From NCBI GenBank assembly GCA_017744915.1, contig JAGIAH010000013.1, forward strand, positions 1 through 64,000: DNA of 64,000 nt. The letters run 5' to 3'. The first letter of the stretch is position 1. Each line of letters starts with the position of its first letter. Position numbers and translations under genes: made by a program. The notes under the pieces were generated by a model. It worked only from the letters and a program-made list of their open reading frames with translations, did not search any database and was not told the origin of the DNA. Of the stretch, positions 18,657 through 27,560 are shown in pieces. This stretch comes from Agrobacterium tumefaciens. GTDB lineage: Bacteria > Pseudomonadota > Alphaproteobacteria > Rhizobiales > Rhizobiaceae.

Positions 18657-18895
18657 GGGGTGGCGCAGTTACAGTTTTCTGTTGCGGTAAAAACAGATGA
18701 ATTGTGTGTTTGTGGATTAATATCGGAATAAAATTCCGAGTATGAAAACATAAAATAAAGAATATATAGATGGATAATCAAAAAATATCCATTGGGTATT
18801 CTTTTTGTCTGTTGAGTAATCGCAAATATTGAATGGAAATTCATGAAATATGTGAATTGAGAGCGTTATCATCAAAAATAAAAGGGGAATATTCT
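18657..18895 (+). promoter_or_regulatory. AT-rich leader with two hairpins before the binding-protein gene
   Basis: No gene lies here. The stretch is far more AT-rich than its surroundings. Two perfect small inverted repeats are visible: TCGGAAT/ATTCCGA (18723-18729 with 18733-18739) and ATGGATA/TATCCAT (18770-18776 with 18786-18792). They could be mRNA-stabilizing or processing hairpins, or part of a separate promoter, raising binding-protein expression above that of the permeases. AGGGGAA at 18882-18888 is the ribosome site. Confidence 0.5.
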
Positions 18896-20389
18896 ATGAT
18901 GAAGCACGCACTTTTGGCGACCTGCGCCATCGTCGTCTCGTTTGGAACGCATGCGGCAAACGCCGGAACAATCACCTATGACGATTATACGGGCGTCAAG
19001 ACCGGCTGGCAAATGGCCTCCGACGACGCCTATCTCGGTTCGCGCGCGGGCTGTTTCGAAAGCCTGGTCCGCGTCGGCTATGACACGAAACTGGAGCCGG
19101 GTCTTGCCGAATCCTGGGCGCAGACCGGACCCAAGGTTTGGGAATTCAAGCTGCGCAAGGGCGTGAAGTTCCAGAACGGCGAGCCGCTCAATGCCGCAGC
19201 CGCAGTCAATGCGCTCACCAATCTCTTGAAGGCGCCGGTTCCGGCCCGTGCCTTTTCGCCCAAGCTCATCGCTGCCGTCGATGCCGGCGGTGAGGATATC
19301 GTGAAGATCACGACCATCGAGCCGTCGGTGTTGCTGCCGGCGCAGATGGCAAGCCCGGCGACCTCGATCCTCGCGCCGTCAGCCTATAAGGATGGCAAGG
19401 TCGATCCGATCGGAACCTGCACCGGGCCGTTCAAGATCACCAAGGTCGATGCTAACCAATATATGGAGCTGACCGCGAACCATGACTATTGGGCCGGCAT
19501 GCCGAAGCTCTCGGGCGGTCGTGTGAACTTCATTCCGGATGCGGATACGCGCGCCACCCAGATAAGAAGCGGTGAAGTGCAGATTTCGCGCGTGATCCCA
19601 CCCTGGGCGGTAAAGACCATAGAAGCCACGAAGGGTGTCAAGGTTGCGCCGATCACCGTGCCCCGGATTACGGAGATGCTGCTCAATAATTCGAAGCCGC
19701 CGTTCAAGGATATCAAGGTTCGGCAGGCGATCCGGGCTGCCATCGACACCGCCGGTATTGCCGACAGCATCTATGAAGGCGCGGTAAAGCCCGCAACGAT
19801 GCCTTTCGCACCGGGAGAGCCGTGGGCGCCGAAAGACGTCACACCCGCTTATGACGTGGAGAAGGCAAAGGCCCTGCTGAAAGAGGCGGGAGTTGCTCCC
19901 GGCAGCCTGAAGCTGACGCTTCTGGCCTACACTGAAAGAACCGAACTCAAGGACGTTGCCGCCGTTATCCAGGCCCAATTGCAGGAAATCGGCATCAAGG
20001 TTGATGTTCGCGTTGCCGACTACACCGCGATCGAGCCCGATCTCCTCTCCGGCAATTTCGACATGGTCCTTCTGTCACGCGGTTATGCCACGGATGTTGC
20101 GGAACCGATCGGTTTCCTCAATGCCGACTATACCTGCACAGGCGGCTACAACATCTCGCATTATTGCAGTGAGGAAACGGACAAGCTGATCAAATCGGCC
20201 TATGCGGTGGCTGAGCCGACCAAGCGTTATGCCATCTATGCCGAGGCGGCGAAGAGAGTTTACGACGAAGCCGTCACCGTCTACCTCATCCATGAAACCG
20301 CTTTCGATGCCTATTCGGAGAAGGTCGTAAACTTCAAGCCACATCCGATCAACTACTTCATCATGACCAAGGATCTGGCGACGAAATAA
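18896..20389 (+). CDS. Periplasmic substrate-binding protein, peptide/nickel family (SBP_bac_5)
   Basis: The product is about 497 residues with a clear signal peptide (KHALLATCAIVVSFGTHAANA, cleaved after ANA). The mature part shows the family run FKLRKGVKFQNGEPLNAAAA, IGTCTGPFKITKVDANQY and IPDADTRATQIRSGEVQI, typical of DppA/NikA-like receptors. It captures the ligand for the four-gene importer just upstream. The first ATG pair at 18896 has AGGGGAA at suitable distance; a frame reaching upstream to 18833 lacks one. A strong terminator follows. Ligand class is undecided among peptides, nickel and metallophores. Confidence 0.9.
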   Translation: MMKHALLATCAIVVSFGTHAANAGTITYDDYTGVKTGWQMASDDAYLGSRAGCFESLVRVGYDTKLEPGLAESWAQTGPKVWEFKLRKGVKFQNGEPLNAAAAVNALTNLLKAPVPARAFSPKLIAAVDAGGEDIVKITTIEPSVLLPAQMASPATSILAPSAYKDGKVDPIGTCTGPFKITKVDANQYMELTANHDYWAGMPKLSGGRVNFIPDADTRATQIRSGEVQISRVIPPWAVKTIEATKGVKVAPITVPRITEMLLNNSKPPFKDIKVRQAIRAAIDTAGIADSIYEGAVKPATMPFAPGEPWAPKDVTPAYDVEKAKALLKEAGVAPGSLKLTLLAYTERTELKDVAAVIQAQLQEIGIKVDVRVADYTAIEPDLLSGNFDMVLLSRGYATDVAEPIGFLNADYTCTGGYNISHYCSEETDKLIKSAYAVAEPTKRYAIYAEAAKRVYDEAVTVYLIHETAFDAYSEKVVNFKPHPINYFIMTKDLATK

Positions 20390-20423
20390 GCCGATCTGAC
20401 GGTTCTGACGGTTCTGACGAAAC

Positions 20424-20454
20424 ATGGCCTGGCTCGCAAGAGCCGGGCCATTTT
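20424..20454 (+). terminator. Rho-independent terminator of the ABC importer operon
   Basis: A 12-bp stem (ATGGCCTGGCTC at 20424-20435 with GAGCCGGGCCAT at 20440-20451, one G-T wobble) has a GCAA tetraloop and is followed by TTT. It lies 35 bases after the binding-protein stop. The 25 bases before it contain the tandem GACGGTTCT repeat. Confidence 0.88.
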
Positions 20455-20574
20455 GCTGATATGATGCGGTCGCGCAGCAGCCGGATGCCGGATCAGGGCC
20501 ATTACCGTCCGGGCTAAATTTCTCGACAATGTGCATGATATTGATTTGGAATGACGAGCTACGCCAAACACTCC

Positions 20575-20610
20575 GCCGTCATCCTCGGGAACAAACGCGA
20601 GGATGACGGC
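20575..20610. repeat. Rhizobial palindromic intergenic repeat, copy 1
   Basis: A 13-bp perfect inverted repeat (GCCGTCATCCTCG with CGAGGATGACGGC) has a 10-nt loop. The CGTCATCCT core recurs at 28,361-28,393. Such CGTCATCC palindromes are scattered between genes in rhizobia. The remaining gap (20,455-20,770) shows no gene. Confidence 0.7.
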
Positions 20611-20770
20611 AAGAGACGTGAATCTTTCGCCACCGGCTTTGGGAGAGATATCTGTTCGGAGGACTGAAAGGACGAATTCAATGTCGTCCAACGGCTGTCA
20701 CGCAGGTTCAGCGTGAAGCGAGGTAGGCGAGCCGGCGGCGGCAGGATAAAACGCCGCCGGTATCTTTCGT

Positions 20771-21025
20771 TCAGGCGCGCGCTTCCGGCGTATAGCCAGC
20801 AGCGGTGATGATTTCGGCAATACGGGCTGCATCGGAGACACCGCCGACCACGACCGTGCGGCTTGCGGGATCCGCATGCACGGCAGCACCGGGAACGGTC
20901 TTTTCGATCGCGCCCTTGATAACCCCGGCGCAGTGACCGCAGGTCATGTCTTCAACGTGGAAAGAAAGGCCTGCATTATCAGGTGCAGTGGTGGTTTCGG
21001 CATGATGCTGGTGAGCGGTGCACAT
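20771..21025 (-). CDS. copZ: Copper chaperone CopZ (heavy-metal-associated domain)
   Basis: This is an 84-residue single-domain protein with the DMTCGHCAG metal-binding loop near residue 27 and the beta-alpha-beta pattern of HMA domains. The N-terminus has an extra histidine cluster (MCTAHQHHAE) that may also bind metal. It would carry Cu+ to the N-terminal domains of CopA. GGAGAAC precedes the ATG. The operator upstream (21,069-21,093) resembles that of copA, linking it to HmrR control although it is 6.7 kb from the copA operon. Confidence 0.92.
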   Translation of the reverse strand: MCTAHQHHAETTTAPDNAGLSFHVEDMTCGHCAGVIKGAIEKTVPGAAVHADPASRTVVVGGVSDAARIAEIITAAGYTPEARA

Positions 21026-21068
21026 AGGCAGTTCTCCATGGTTTGGAATTCTAACAGGACGGAGCCTG

Positions 21069-21093
21069 GACTATTCCAACGTGGGAAGGTCAA
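21069..21093 (-). promoter_or_regulatory. HmrR/CueR-type operator of copZ
   Basis: Read on the minus strand, TTGACC (21093-21088) is followed by TTCCCACGTTGGAA, a near-perfect CueR-type dyad. It matches the copA site in TTGACCTT, CCACG and TGG. The -10 expected after a 19-bp spacer (CAGGCT) is poor, which fits strong dependence on the activator. Confidence 0.65.
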
Positions 21094-21132
21094 GCGCTTT
21101 ATTCGCGCCAGCGCAACATGTGCATCGCCGGA

Positions 21133-22590
21133 TCAGCTGCGCCAGAAAATCGGCATCAGCAGCACGAGAACCGTCAGGATTTCCAGACGTCCGAGCAGCA
21201 TCAGGACCGACAGGAGATAGAGCGCCGGTTCGCTGATGGTGGAGAAATTGCCGGCCGGGCCGATAATCGGGCCGATGCCGGGGCCGACATTGGCAAGCGA
21301 GGTCGCCACGGCCGAGGTGGCGGTGAGGAAATCATAGCCCATCAGGCTCATGGCAAGGCTGCCGGCGATCCACAATGCGATGAAGCAGCTGATGAAGAGA
21401 AAGATGGTGCGGATGGTTTCCGGATCGACCACCTGCTGGCCGTAGCGCACGGAATAGACGGCGTTCGGATAGATCAGCTTCTTGAGGCCGGCTCGTGCCA
21501 CGTTGAAGATGATAAGGAAACGATAGGCCTTGATACCGCCCGCCGTCGAGCCGGAACAGCCGCCCATGAAGGTCGCAAAAAAGGCGACGACAACGACGAA
21601 GGGACCCCAGAGCGTATAGTCATCGCTGGCAAAACCGCCGGTCGAGAGGATTGAGGTCATGTTGAAGAAGGAATGGCTGAGCGCATCATCCAGCGGCACG
21701 CCGTTCCTGAAATGATGATAGACGCCGACCGCAATCGAGATCGCGCAGAGATAGCCGAGGAAGACGGCGATCTGCGGATCGCGCAGCGTCTCCAGCCGGC
21801 GGCGCACGGCAAGCAGGATCATGACTGAGAAGGGCAGGCTGCCGAAGATCAGGAAGATGGTGGCGATCCATAGCAGCGCCGTATTGTCGAAATAGGCGAA
21901 AGACGCGTCATGGGTGGAAAAACCGCCGGTCGCCACCGTCGACATGGCATGGTTCAGCGCATCGAAATGCGACATGCCGGCAAAATCGAAGGCCACCGTG
22001 CAGGCGATGGTCATGACGATATAGATCGCCACGAAAGCGCGGGTGAAGCTTGCCAGCCGCGCGAAGGGCCGGTCGTTGCCGGTATCGGAGGATTCCATGC
22101 GGAAGAAGGTCATGCCGCCGACGCGCAGGAGCGGCAGGATGAAAAGGCCGAGCGCGACGATACCGATGCCGCCGAGCCAGCAGAGCAGCGACCGCCACAG
22201 AAGAATGCCCTGTGGCGCGTTGTCGAGGCCGGATATGGCGGTCGATCCGGTGGTGGTGATGGCCGATACGGATTCGAAGAGCGCCTGGCCGGGCGTCAGG
22301 TTGAGTTCGGACAGGTAAAACGGCACCGCGCCGACGATGGAAAACACCAGCCAGAGCAGGTTGACGAGCAGGAAGCCAAATCGCTTGTTGAAGGAGGCGA
22401 TCGGCCCGCGGGTGGCCAGCGCACAGGCGAGCGCGAAGCCGCCGCACATGAAGCCGGAAAGCGCAAACACCATCCAGTCGTCATTGCCGTAATAAAGATC
22501 GGTCAGCGCGGGCAGGAACATGGCCGTCGCGAGGTAGAGTCCGAAGATGGACGCCACATAGATGACCGAGCGCAGAAGGTTGCTGTTCAA
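21133..22590 (-). CDS. trkH: TrkH-family potassium uptake protein
   Basis: This 485-residue protein has about ten to twelve hydrophobic helices and the four pore-loop filters of the Trk/Ktr superfamily: TTTGSTAISGLD, VATGGFSTHD, LSTGGFASDD and LANVGPGIGP. It forms the K+-translocating membrane subunit and normally works with a cytoplasmic TrkA gating protein, which is not in this window. It is divergent from the threonine dehydratase gene with about 80 bases between start codons. Confidence 0.95.
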   Translation of the reverse strand: MNSNLLRSVIYVASIFGLYLATAMFLPALTDLYYGNDDWMVFALSGFMCGGFALACALATRGPIASFNKRFGFLLVNLLWLVFSIVGAVPFYLSELNLTPGQALFESVSAITTTGSTAISGLDNAPQGILLWRSLLCWLGGIGIVALGLFILPLLRVGGMTFFRMESSDTGNDRPFARLASFTRAFVAIYIVMTIACTVAFDFAGMSHFDALNHAMSTVATGGFSTHDASFAYFDNTALLWIATIFLIFGSLPFSVMILLAVRRRLETLRDPQIAVFLGYLCAISIAVGVYHHFRNGVPLDDALSHSFFNMTSILSTGGFASDDYTLWGPFVVVVAFFATFMGGCSGSTAGGIKAYRFLIIFNVARAGLKKLIYPNAVYSVRYGQQVVDPETIRTIFLFISCFIALWIAGSLAMSLMGYDFLTATSAVATSLANVGPGIGPIIGPAGNFSTISEPALYLLSVLMLLGRLEILTVLVLLMPIFWRS

Positions 22591-22670
22591 GAAATGAAAC
22601 CCAGAGTTCGTAGCCGCGCTGAAATGAGTCTTTGTCTCGGACGCCTTCCTATGGCATAGCGGGTGCCATT

Positions 22671-23945
22671 ATGAATTTCAATGGATTGACAATCGTGGAC
22701 AAGCAGCTTGTGGAAGCAGCGCGGCGGGAAGTGCGGGAGATATTTCCGGAAACGCCGCTGCAGTTGAATGAACATCTCAGCCGTCGATATGGTGCTTCGA
22801 TTTGGCTGAAGCGTGAGGATCTTTCCCCGGTTCGTTCCTACAAGATTAGAGGCGCATTCAACTTTCTCCGCAAGGCGGTCGCCAAGGCCGGCAAGGACAA
22901 GATTTTCGTCTGTGCCTCCGCCGGCAACCATGCCCAGGGCTTTGCTTTTGCCTGCCGTCATTTCGGCGTCCACGGCGTCGTTTTCATGCCGGTGACGACA
23001 CCGCAGCAGAAGATCGAAAAGACCCGCATCTTCGGCGGTGAATTCATCAAGATCCGTCTGGTAGGCGATATATTCGACCAGTGTTACGCCGCGGCGCGTC
23101 AGCATGTGCAGGACAATGACGGCTATATGGTGCCGCCCTTTGACCATGAGGATATCATCGAGGGGCAGGCGACTGTTGCTGCCGAGATCATGGATCAGCT
23201 TCCGGAAGGCACGAAACCGGATATCGTCGTCATGCCCGTTGGCGGCGGCGGTCTTTCGGCCGGCCTGTCGGGCTTTCTGGCCGGCACGGTGAAGAAGGAA
23301 AACTTCGTGTTCTGCGAGCCGGAAGGTGCGCCGAGCCTGAAGAAGAGCCTTGAACGCGGTGAACCGGTGACGCTGAACAAGGTCGACAATTTCGTCGACG
23401 GTGCGGCGGTTGCCCGCATCGGCGACCTGAACTTCAAGGCGCTGAAGGACTTCCCGGCCGAGCAGGTCGTGCTCATCCCGGAAAATGCCATCTGCGTGAC
23501 GATCATCGAGATGCTGAACCTCGAAGGCGTGGTGCTGGAGCCGGCGGGTGCGCTGGCGATCACCGCGCTTGAAAAGCTTGGCCGCGAAAGGCTGGAAGGC
23601 AAGATGGTCATCGCCGTTGTTTCAGGCGGCAATTTCGATTTCGAGCGCCTGCCGGATGTGAAGGAACGCGCCATGCGTTACACCGGCGTGAAGAAATATT
23701 TCATCCTGCGCCTGCCGCAGCGTCCCGGCGCACTGCGCGATTTCCTCAACCTGCTCGGCCCGGACGACGATATCGCCCGTTTCGAATATCTGAAGAAATC
23801 GGCCCGCAACTTCGGCTCGATCCTGATCGGCATCGAAACGAGCGCCAAGGAAAATTTCGGCGGGCTGCTGGAACGCTTCGAGGCGGCCGGTCTCGGTTAT
23901 GAGGACATTACTGAAAACGACATCCTGTCGAACCTGATCATCTGA
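22671..23945 (+). CDS. ilvA: Threonine ammonia-lyase (threonine dehydratase)
   Basis: This PLP enzyme converts threonine to 2-oxobutyrate and ammonia, the first step to isoleucine. Of 424 residues, the catalytic domain includes the PLP-lysine motif RSYKIRGAFNFL, the substrate loop CASAGNHAQG and the phosphate-binding loop VGGGGLSAGLSG. The C-terminal 90 residues form one ACT-like regulatory region (RPGALRDFLNLL onward), so isoleucine feedback is likely. The ATG at 22671 aligns with the family N-terminus; the Shine-Dalgarno is weak (GGGTG). Confidence 0.93.
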   Translation: MNFNGLTIVDKQLVEAARREVREIFPETPLQLNEHLSRRYGASIWLKREDLSPVRSYKIRGAFNFLRKAVAKAGKDKIFVCASAGNHAQGFAFACRHFGVHGVVFMPVTTPQQKIEKTRIFGGEFIKIRLVGDIFDQCYAAARQHVQDNDGYMVPPFDHEDIIEGQATVAAEIMDQLPEGTKPDIVVMPVGGGGLSAGLSGFLAGTVKKENFVFCEPEGAPSLKKSLERGEPVTLNKVDNFVDGAAVARIGDLNFKALKDFPAEQVVLIPENAICVTIIEMLNLEGVVLEPAGALAITALEKLGRERLEGKMVIAVVSGGNFDFERLPDVKERAMRYTGVKKYFILRLPQRPGALRDFLNLLGPDDDIARFEYLKKSARNFGSILIGIETSAKENFGGLLERFEAAGLGYEDITENDILSNLII

Positions 23946-24018
23946 TCTGGACAGGGCGACAGGGAAGGGCGGGCAACACCGCCCTTCGCATGTTAGATGA
24001 ATTGAGGGAGTGAAAGCC

Positions 24019-24330
24019 ATGGCATCGTTTTTTTCCAAAATCCTCTCGGCCTTCGGCTCCGGCCAGCCATCTTCCGACGCACCGCAGAAGGTGGCGCAGG
24101 CCGAGCCGCATGCGCATGGCGATTATCTGATCTATGCGACGCCCATCAAGGAAGGCGGCCAGTTCCGCCTGGCGGGGCGTATCGAAAAGAAGGCCGGTGA
24201 CGAAGTGCTGGTGCATGAATTCGTGCGCGCCGACGTCTTCACCAGCATGGACGATGCGGTGGAGTTCACGATCCGCAAGGCGAAACTCATCATCGATCAG
24301 AACGGCGCATCGCTTTTCCCAGGAAAATGA
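24019..24330 (+). CDS. HlyU-family small protein
   Basis: This 103-residue protein matches the HlyU family (named after a Vibrio hemolysin activator), with YLIYATPIKEGGQFRLAGRI and the C-terminal helix EFTIRKAKLIIDQ. In rhizobia members are common with unknown function and lack an obvious DNA-binding motif. The ATG at 24019 follows GAGGGAG; a GTG nine bases upstream overlaps that site and is rejected. It follows ilvA by about 70 bases and may share its transcript. Confidence 0.82.
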   Translation: MASFFSKILSAFGSGQPSSDAPQKVAQAEPHAHGDYLIYATPIKEGGQFRLAGRIEKKAGDEVLVHEFVRADVFTSMDDAVEFTIRKAKLIIDQNGASLFPGK

Positions 24331-24447
24331 TGACGTTTTCTTGCCCCGGACATTAAGATTCCGTTGTTTGCTTCGGCCTATCGTTCCTGAAGGGCATGGA
24401 GTCGCGCCAATCAACCCGCGCGACATGGATCGATAGGGCATGTGCCG

Positions 24448-25713
24448 ATGCAATGGGCAAATCTGGCCCTCTTTCTGACAGAGGCCATCGTCTATTTTTC
24501 GGTAATGACGGCATTCCTGCATTACCGCCATATTCTCGGCATCGGTGTTTTCCTCACCGCGCTGGGCGTCATGCATTTCCTGGAGACCTATCTGGCGGCC
24601 GTCTTTTACGTCGAGCTGCCCTTTGGCGTAGCCTCGCCCGGCTCGTCGATCCTGTTTGCCGGCAAGCTGATGATGATCCTCATGCTCTATATGCGGGAGG
24701 ATGCGGCGGTGGTGCGTCAGCCGATCTACGGCCTGTTCCTCGGCAATATATTGACCGTCATCATGGCGCAGATCGTCCATTTTCACCAGACGGTGGCGAT
24801 CGTTCCCGGACAAACGGTCAATACCGGCTTTCTCGATGAAATGGGCGTGCTGATGGTCTGGGGAACCAGCCTGCTTTATATCGACGCCATCGCCATTATC
24901 CTGTTTTACGAGAAGCTCGGGCGTTATCTGCAGCGCCATATCGTGTTGCGCTTTGCCATCTGCGGCGTCGTCATCCTGAGCTTCGATCAGGCGGGGTTTT
25001 ACGGTGCGCTGCGGCTTCTCTACAATGCACCGGTCGATGTGTTTTATGACGGCTGGAAGGCGAAGATGGCGGCGGTTGGCATCTATTCGCTGCTCTTTGC
25101 CGCCTATCTCTGGCTGACATCGGCCAAGGGCCGTTTTCTGACACGCCGCAGCGTCGCCGATGTCTTCAACGATCTCACTTTCAGGGAACGCTACGAGGAG
25201 CTTTTGTCCCGCTCCGGTCGCGATATGCTGACCGGCGTATCGGACCGCGCCCGAATGGAACTCGATGCGCCCTCCGTCGTCGTTGAATGTCTGGAGAAAA
25301 AGCGACCGGTCAGCGTGCTGATCGTCGATATCGATCATTTCAAGACCGTCAACGACACGTTCGGCCACCTGCAGGGCGATGAGATCTTGCGGGAATTCGC
25401 CGCCGTGCTGAAGCGCGCCGTGCAGCCGCTGGGACATCTATACCGTTTTGGTGGCGAGGAATTCGTGGCCCTCCTGCCGGCGATGACGCATGAAACGGCG
25501 CTCGCATTTTCGGCGAGCCTCCGGGCGGCGGTTCTTGCGGACCTGCAACGGCCGGACGGTTCGCCGCTGACCGTCAGCATCGGTGTCGCGACGGCCTTCG
25601 AGGATGGGCAGCTTTTCCGAGCGCTTTTGTCGGAGGCCGATGCGCGGCTCTATGCGGCAAAAAATAACGGCCGGGACCAGGTCCACGGCCGTTACGGAAT
25701 GTGGGTCGACTGA
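24448..25713 (+). CDS. Membrane-bound diguanylate cyclase (GGDEF)
   Basis: This 421-residue protein has an N-terminal sensor half with six to seven hydrophobic helices (residues 1-225), followed by a GGDEF domain that makes cyclic di-GMP. The active-site loop is FGGEEF near residue 335, and the metal-binding DIDHFKTVNDTFGH is intact, so it should be active. The usual RxxD inhibitory site before the GGDEF loop is replaced by QPLG, so product inhibition may be absent. The ATG at 24448 is nine bases from AGGG; a GTG at 24442 is too close. A hairpin overlaps its stop codon. Confidence 0.92.
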   Translation: MQWANLALFLTEAIVYFSVMTAFLHYRHILGIGVFLTALGVMHFLETYLAAVFYVELPFGVASPGSSILFAGKLMMILMLYMREDAAVVRQPIYGLFLGNILTVIMAQIVHFHQTVAIVPGQTVNTGFLDEMGVLMVWGTSLLYIDAIAIILFYEKLGRYLQRHIVLRFAICGVVILSFDQAGFYGALRLLYNAPVDVFYDGWKAKMAAVGIYSLLFAAYLWLTSAKGRFLTRRSVADVFNDLTFRERYEELLSRSGRDMLTGVSDRARMELDAPSVVVECLEKKRPVSVLIVDIDHFKTVNDTFGHLQGDEILREFAAVLKRAVQPLGHLYRFGGEEFVALLPAMTHETALAFSASLRAAVLADLQRPDGSPLTVSIGVATAFEDGQLFRALLSEADARLYAAKNNGRDQVHGRYGMWVD

Positions 25714-25735
25714 TACCGGCAAACATGCCGGTATC
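25712..25735. terminator. Bidirectional hairpin between the diguanylate cyclase and azoR
   Basis: A perfect 10-bp stem (GATACCGGCA at 25712-25721 with TGCCGGTATC at 25726-25735) and a 4-nt loop lie between convergent genes, overlapping the cyclase stop codon. No T-tract follows, so its strength is uncertain. Confidence 0.6.
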
Positions 25736-25753
25736 ACCGCTATTCAGCGTACC

Positions 25754-26371
25754 TCAGGCGGCCTGCGCCAGTTCTTCAACCTTGGCTTCGGCGGCGGCGA
25801 CAGCCTTTTCGACGGCTTCCGGGCCAAAGGCCAGACCTTCGACATAGATGACTTCCACATCCGTCATGCCCAGGAAACCGAGAACGGTCTTGAGGTAGGG
25901 GACGGCGTGGTTCATCGAAACGGCCGGGCCTTCGGAATAAACGCCGGCGGCAGCAAGCACGATGTAGACCTTCTTGCCGGTGGCGAGGCCAACCGGGCCG
26001 GTTTCGGTGTATTTGAAGGTCTGGCCGGCGCGGGCGACGTTGTCGATCCACGACTTCAGGCCGGAATAGATGTTGAAGTTGATAAGGCCGGTGCCGATGA
26101 CGACCGTGTCGGCAGCCAGAAGTTCCGTAACCAGCTTGTCGGAATAATCGGCGGCAACCGCTTCTTCGGCGGTGCGCTGGTCAGGCGCCTTACGGATCGC
26201 TGCGGTCTTGACGGTGTCGAGATGCGGGATCGGATCAGCGGCGAGATCGCGGTGGACGAGGGTGTTGGAAGCCGACTTGGCCTTCAGCTTGCTGGCGAGT
26301 TCACCGGCAAACTTGTTGGAGACCGATTCGTCGCCACGCGGGCTGGAGGTGATGAGAAGAATGTTGGACAT
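25754..26371 (-). CDS. azoR: FMN-dependent NADH-azoreductase
   Basis: This is a 205-residue flavodoxin-like quinone/azo reductase. It opens with MSNILLITSSPRGDESVS, the FMN phosphate-binding loop, and contains GTGLINFNIYSGLKSWIDNV and the C-terminal pattern VIYVEGLAFGPEA. It probably reduces quinones or azo compounds with NADH and protects against thiol stress. AAGGAAAG precedes the ATG at 26371, which is preferred over a start 57 bases upstream. It is divergent from a LysR gene, with a T-N11-A box between, suggesting control by that regulator. Confidence 0.93.
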   Translation of the reverse strand: MSNILLITSSPRGDESVSNKFAGELASKLKAKSASNTLVHRDLAADPIPHLDTVKTAAIRKAPDQRTAEEAVAADYSDKLVTELLAADTVVIGTGLINFNIYSGLKSWIDNVARAGQTFKYTETGPVGLATGKKVYIVLAAAGVYSEGPAVSMNHAVPYLKTVLGFLGMTDVEVIYVEGLAFGPEAVEKAVAAAEAKVEELAQAA

Positions 26372-26467
26372 GGTCTTTCCTTGCATATGCGATGAATTGA
26401 CGGGCGCCTTGGGAGGGCGGGAGAGCACGATGCCCTTCCTTTGCCCCCTATATGAAAAATTACTGCC

Positions 26468-26484
26468 ATCAAGAAAACTGTGAT
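26468..26484. promoter_or_regulatory. Candidate LysR-type operator
   Basis: ATC-N11-GAT (arms 26468-26470 and 26482-26484) fits the T-N11-A rule for LysR regulators. It lies in the 149-base divergent region between azoR and the LysR gene. Confidence 0.5.
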
Positions 26485-26520
26485 AATGTGGAAGTCATCT
26501 ATCGAAGAATTGGATGGGAC

Positions 26521-27489
26521 ATGGACGCGAACCCGACGCTCGACCAGTTGCAGGTATTTTTGACGGTTGCCGAGACCGGCAGTTTCTCCGCCGCGTCGCG
26601 GGCGCTCAACCGCGCCCAGTCGGTGGTCAGCTACACCATCGCCAATCTCGAGGCGCAGCTTGAAGTGACGCTGTTCGAGCGCAATGGCGTGCGCCAGCCG
26701 AAGCTGACGGATGAGGGCCGCGCCATGCTGGAGGATGCACGGCGCATCGTCGCTGGCCTGCAGGAGATGCGCGCCCGTGCCAAGGGGCTGAAGCAGGGGC
26801 TGGAGGCGGAGCTTTCCGTCGCCATCAGCACCATGGTGCCGGCAGAGGCCGTGGTGGCAGTGCTGCGGGATTTTCGCCAGCAATTCCCCACCGTTACACT
26901 CAGCCTCAATGTCGGTGAGCTCGGCATGGTCATGGAAATGGTGCTCTCCCGCAAGGCGGGCATCGGCATCGGCGGGGCGGTGCTGCGCCAGGATGATGAA
27001 CTCGTCATGGAAAAGGTCGGCCATTCCTTCATGTTGCCGGTCGCTGCTGCCGATCACCCGCTGGCGCAGATCGAGCGGCCGCTGGTGCTCGCGGATGTGC
27101 GCGAGGAGGTTCAGCTTGTTGTCACCGACGCCTCGGGCCTGACCAAGGGCCGGGATTTCAATGTCCTTTCCTACAAGACATGGCGGGTCAGCGATATCGC
27201 CACCAAATACCAGCTCATCAAGGGCGGCCTTGGCTGGGGTGGTCTGCCCGCCTCGATCGTGCACAATGATCTCGCCAATGGCAGCCTGAAGGCGCTTGAA
27301 CTCGAAGCCTATGAGCAGGGCGAATATCCGCTCTTCACGCTGCGACGGGTCGATACCCCTGCGGGTCCCGCCGGCCAGTGGCTTTCCGAAGCATTCCAGC
27401 AGCGCCTGTCTGCTTGCCCGAAACATAAGGATTTCAACGGGATGCTGGAAGCGAACAGGCAGAGGGCCGTTGCTGTCGCCGCAGAGTGA
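26521..27489 (+). CDS. LysR-family transcriptional regulator
   Basis: This is a 322-residue regulator. The N-terminal winged helix-turn-helix is clear (LDQLQVFLTVAETGSFSAAS, then RAQSVVSYTIANLE and TLFERNG). A coiled linker and a periplasmic-binding-protein-like effector domain follow. The ATG at 26521 gives the standard LysR N-terminus; a frame starting at 26452 adds 23 unlike residues. It is transcribed away from azoR, its likely target. The effector is unknown; quinone-type compounds are common for such pairs. Confidence 0.92.
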   Translation: MDANPTLDQLQVFLTVAETGSFSAASRALNRAQSVVSYTIANLEAQLEVTLFERNGVRQPKLTDEGRAMLEDARRIVAGLQEMRARAKGLKQGLEAELSVAISTMVPAEAVVAVLRDFRQQFPTVTLSLNVGELGMVMEMVLSRKAGIGIGGAVLRQDDELVMEKVGHSFMLPVAAADHPLAQIERPLVLADVREEVQLVVTDASGLTKGRDFNVLSYKTWRVSDIATKYQLIKGGLGWGGLPASIVHNDLANGSLKALELEAYEQGEYPLFTLRRVDTPAGPAGQWLSEAFQQRLSACPKHKDFNGMLEANRQRAVAVAAE

Positions 27490-27543
27490 CATTGGCCGCA
27501 AGCATTGCGATTTATAGTGCGCGAGCGGTAGTCCCTTGTTTCT

Positions 27544-27560
27544 TCTCCCCGCCGGGGAGA
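27544..27560. repeat. Short GC-rich palindrome after the LysR gene
   Basis: TCTCCCC and GGGGAGA pair around a 3-nt loop, 55 bases after the LysR stop. It may act as a transcription stop or be another dispersed rhizobial palindrome. The rest of the 286-base gap shows no gene. Confidence 0.45.
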
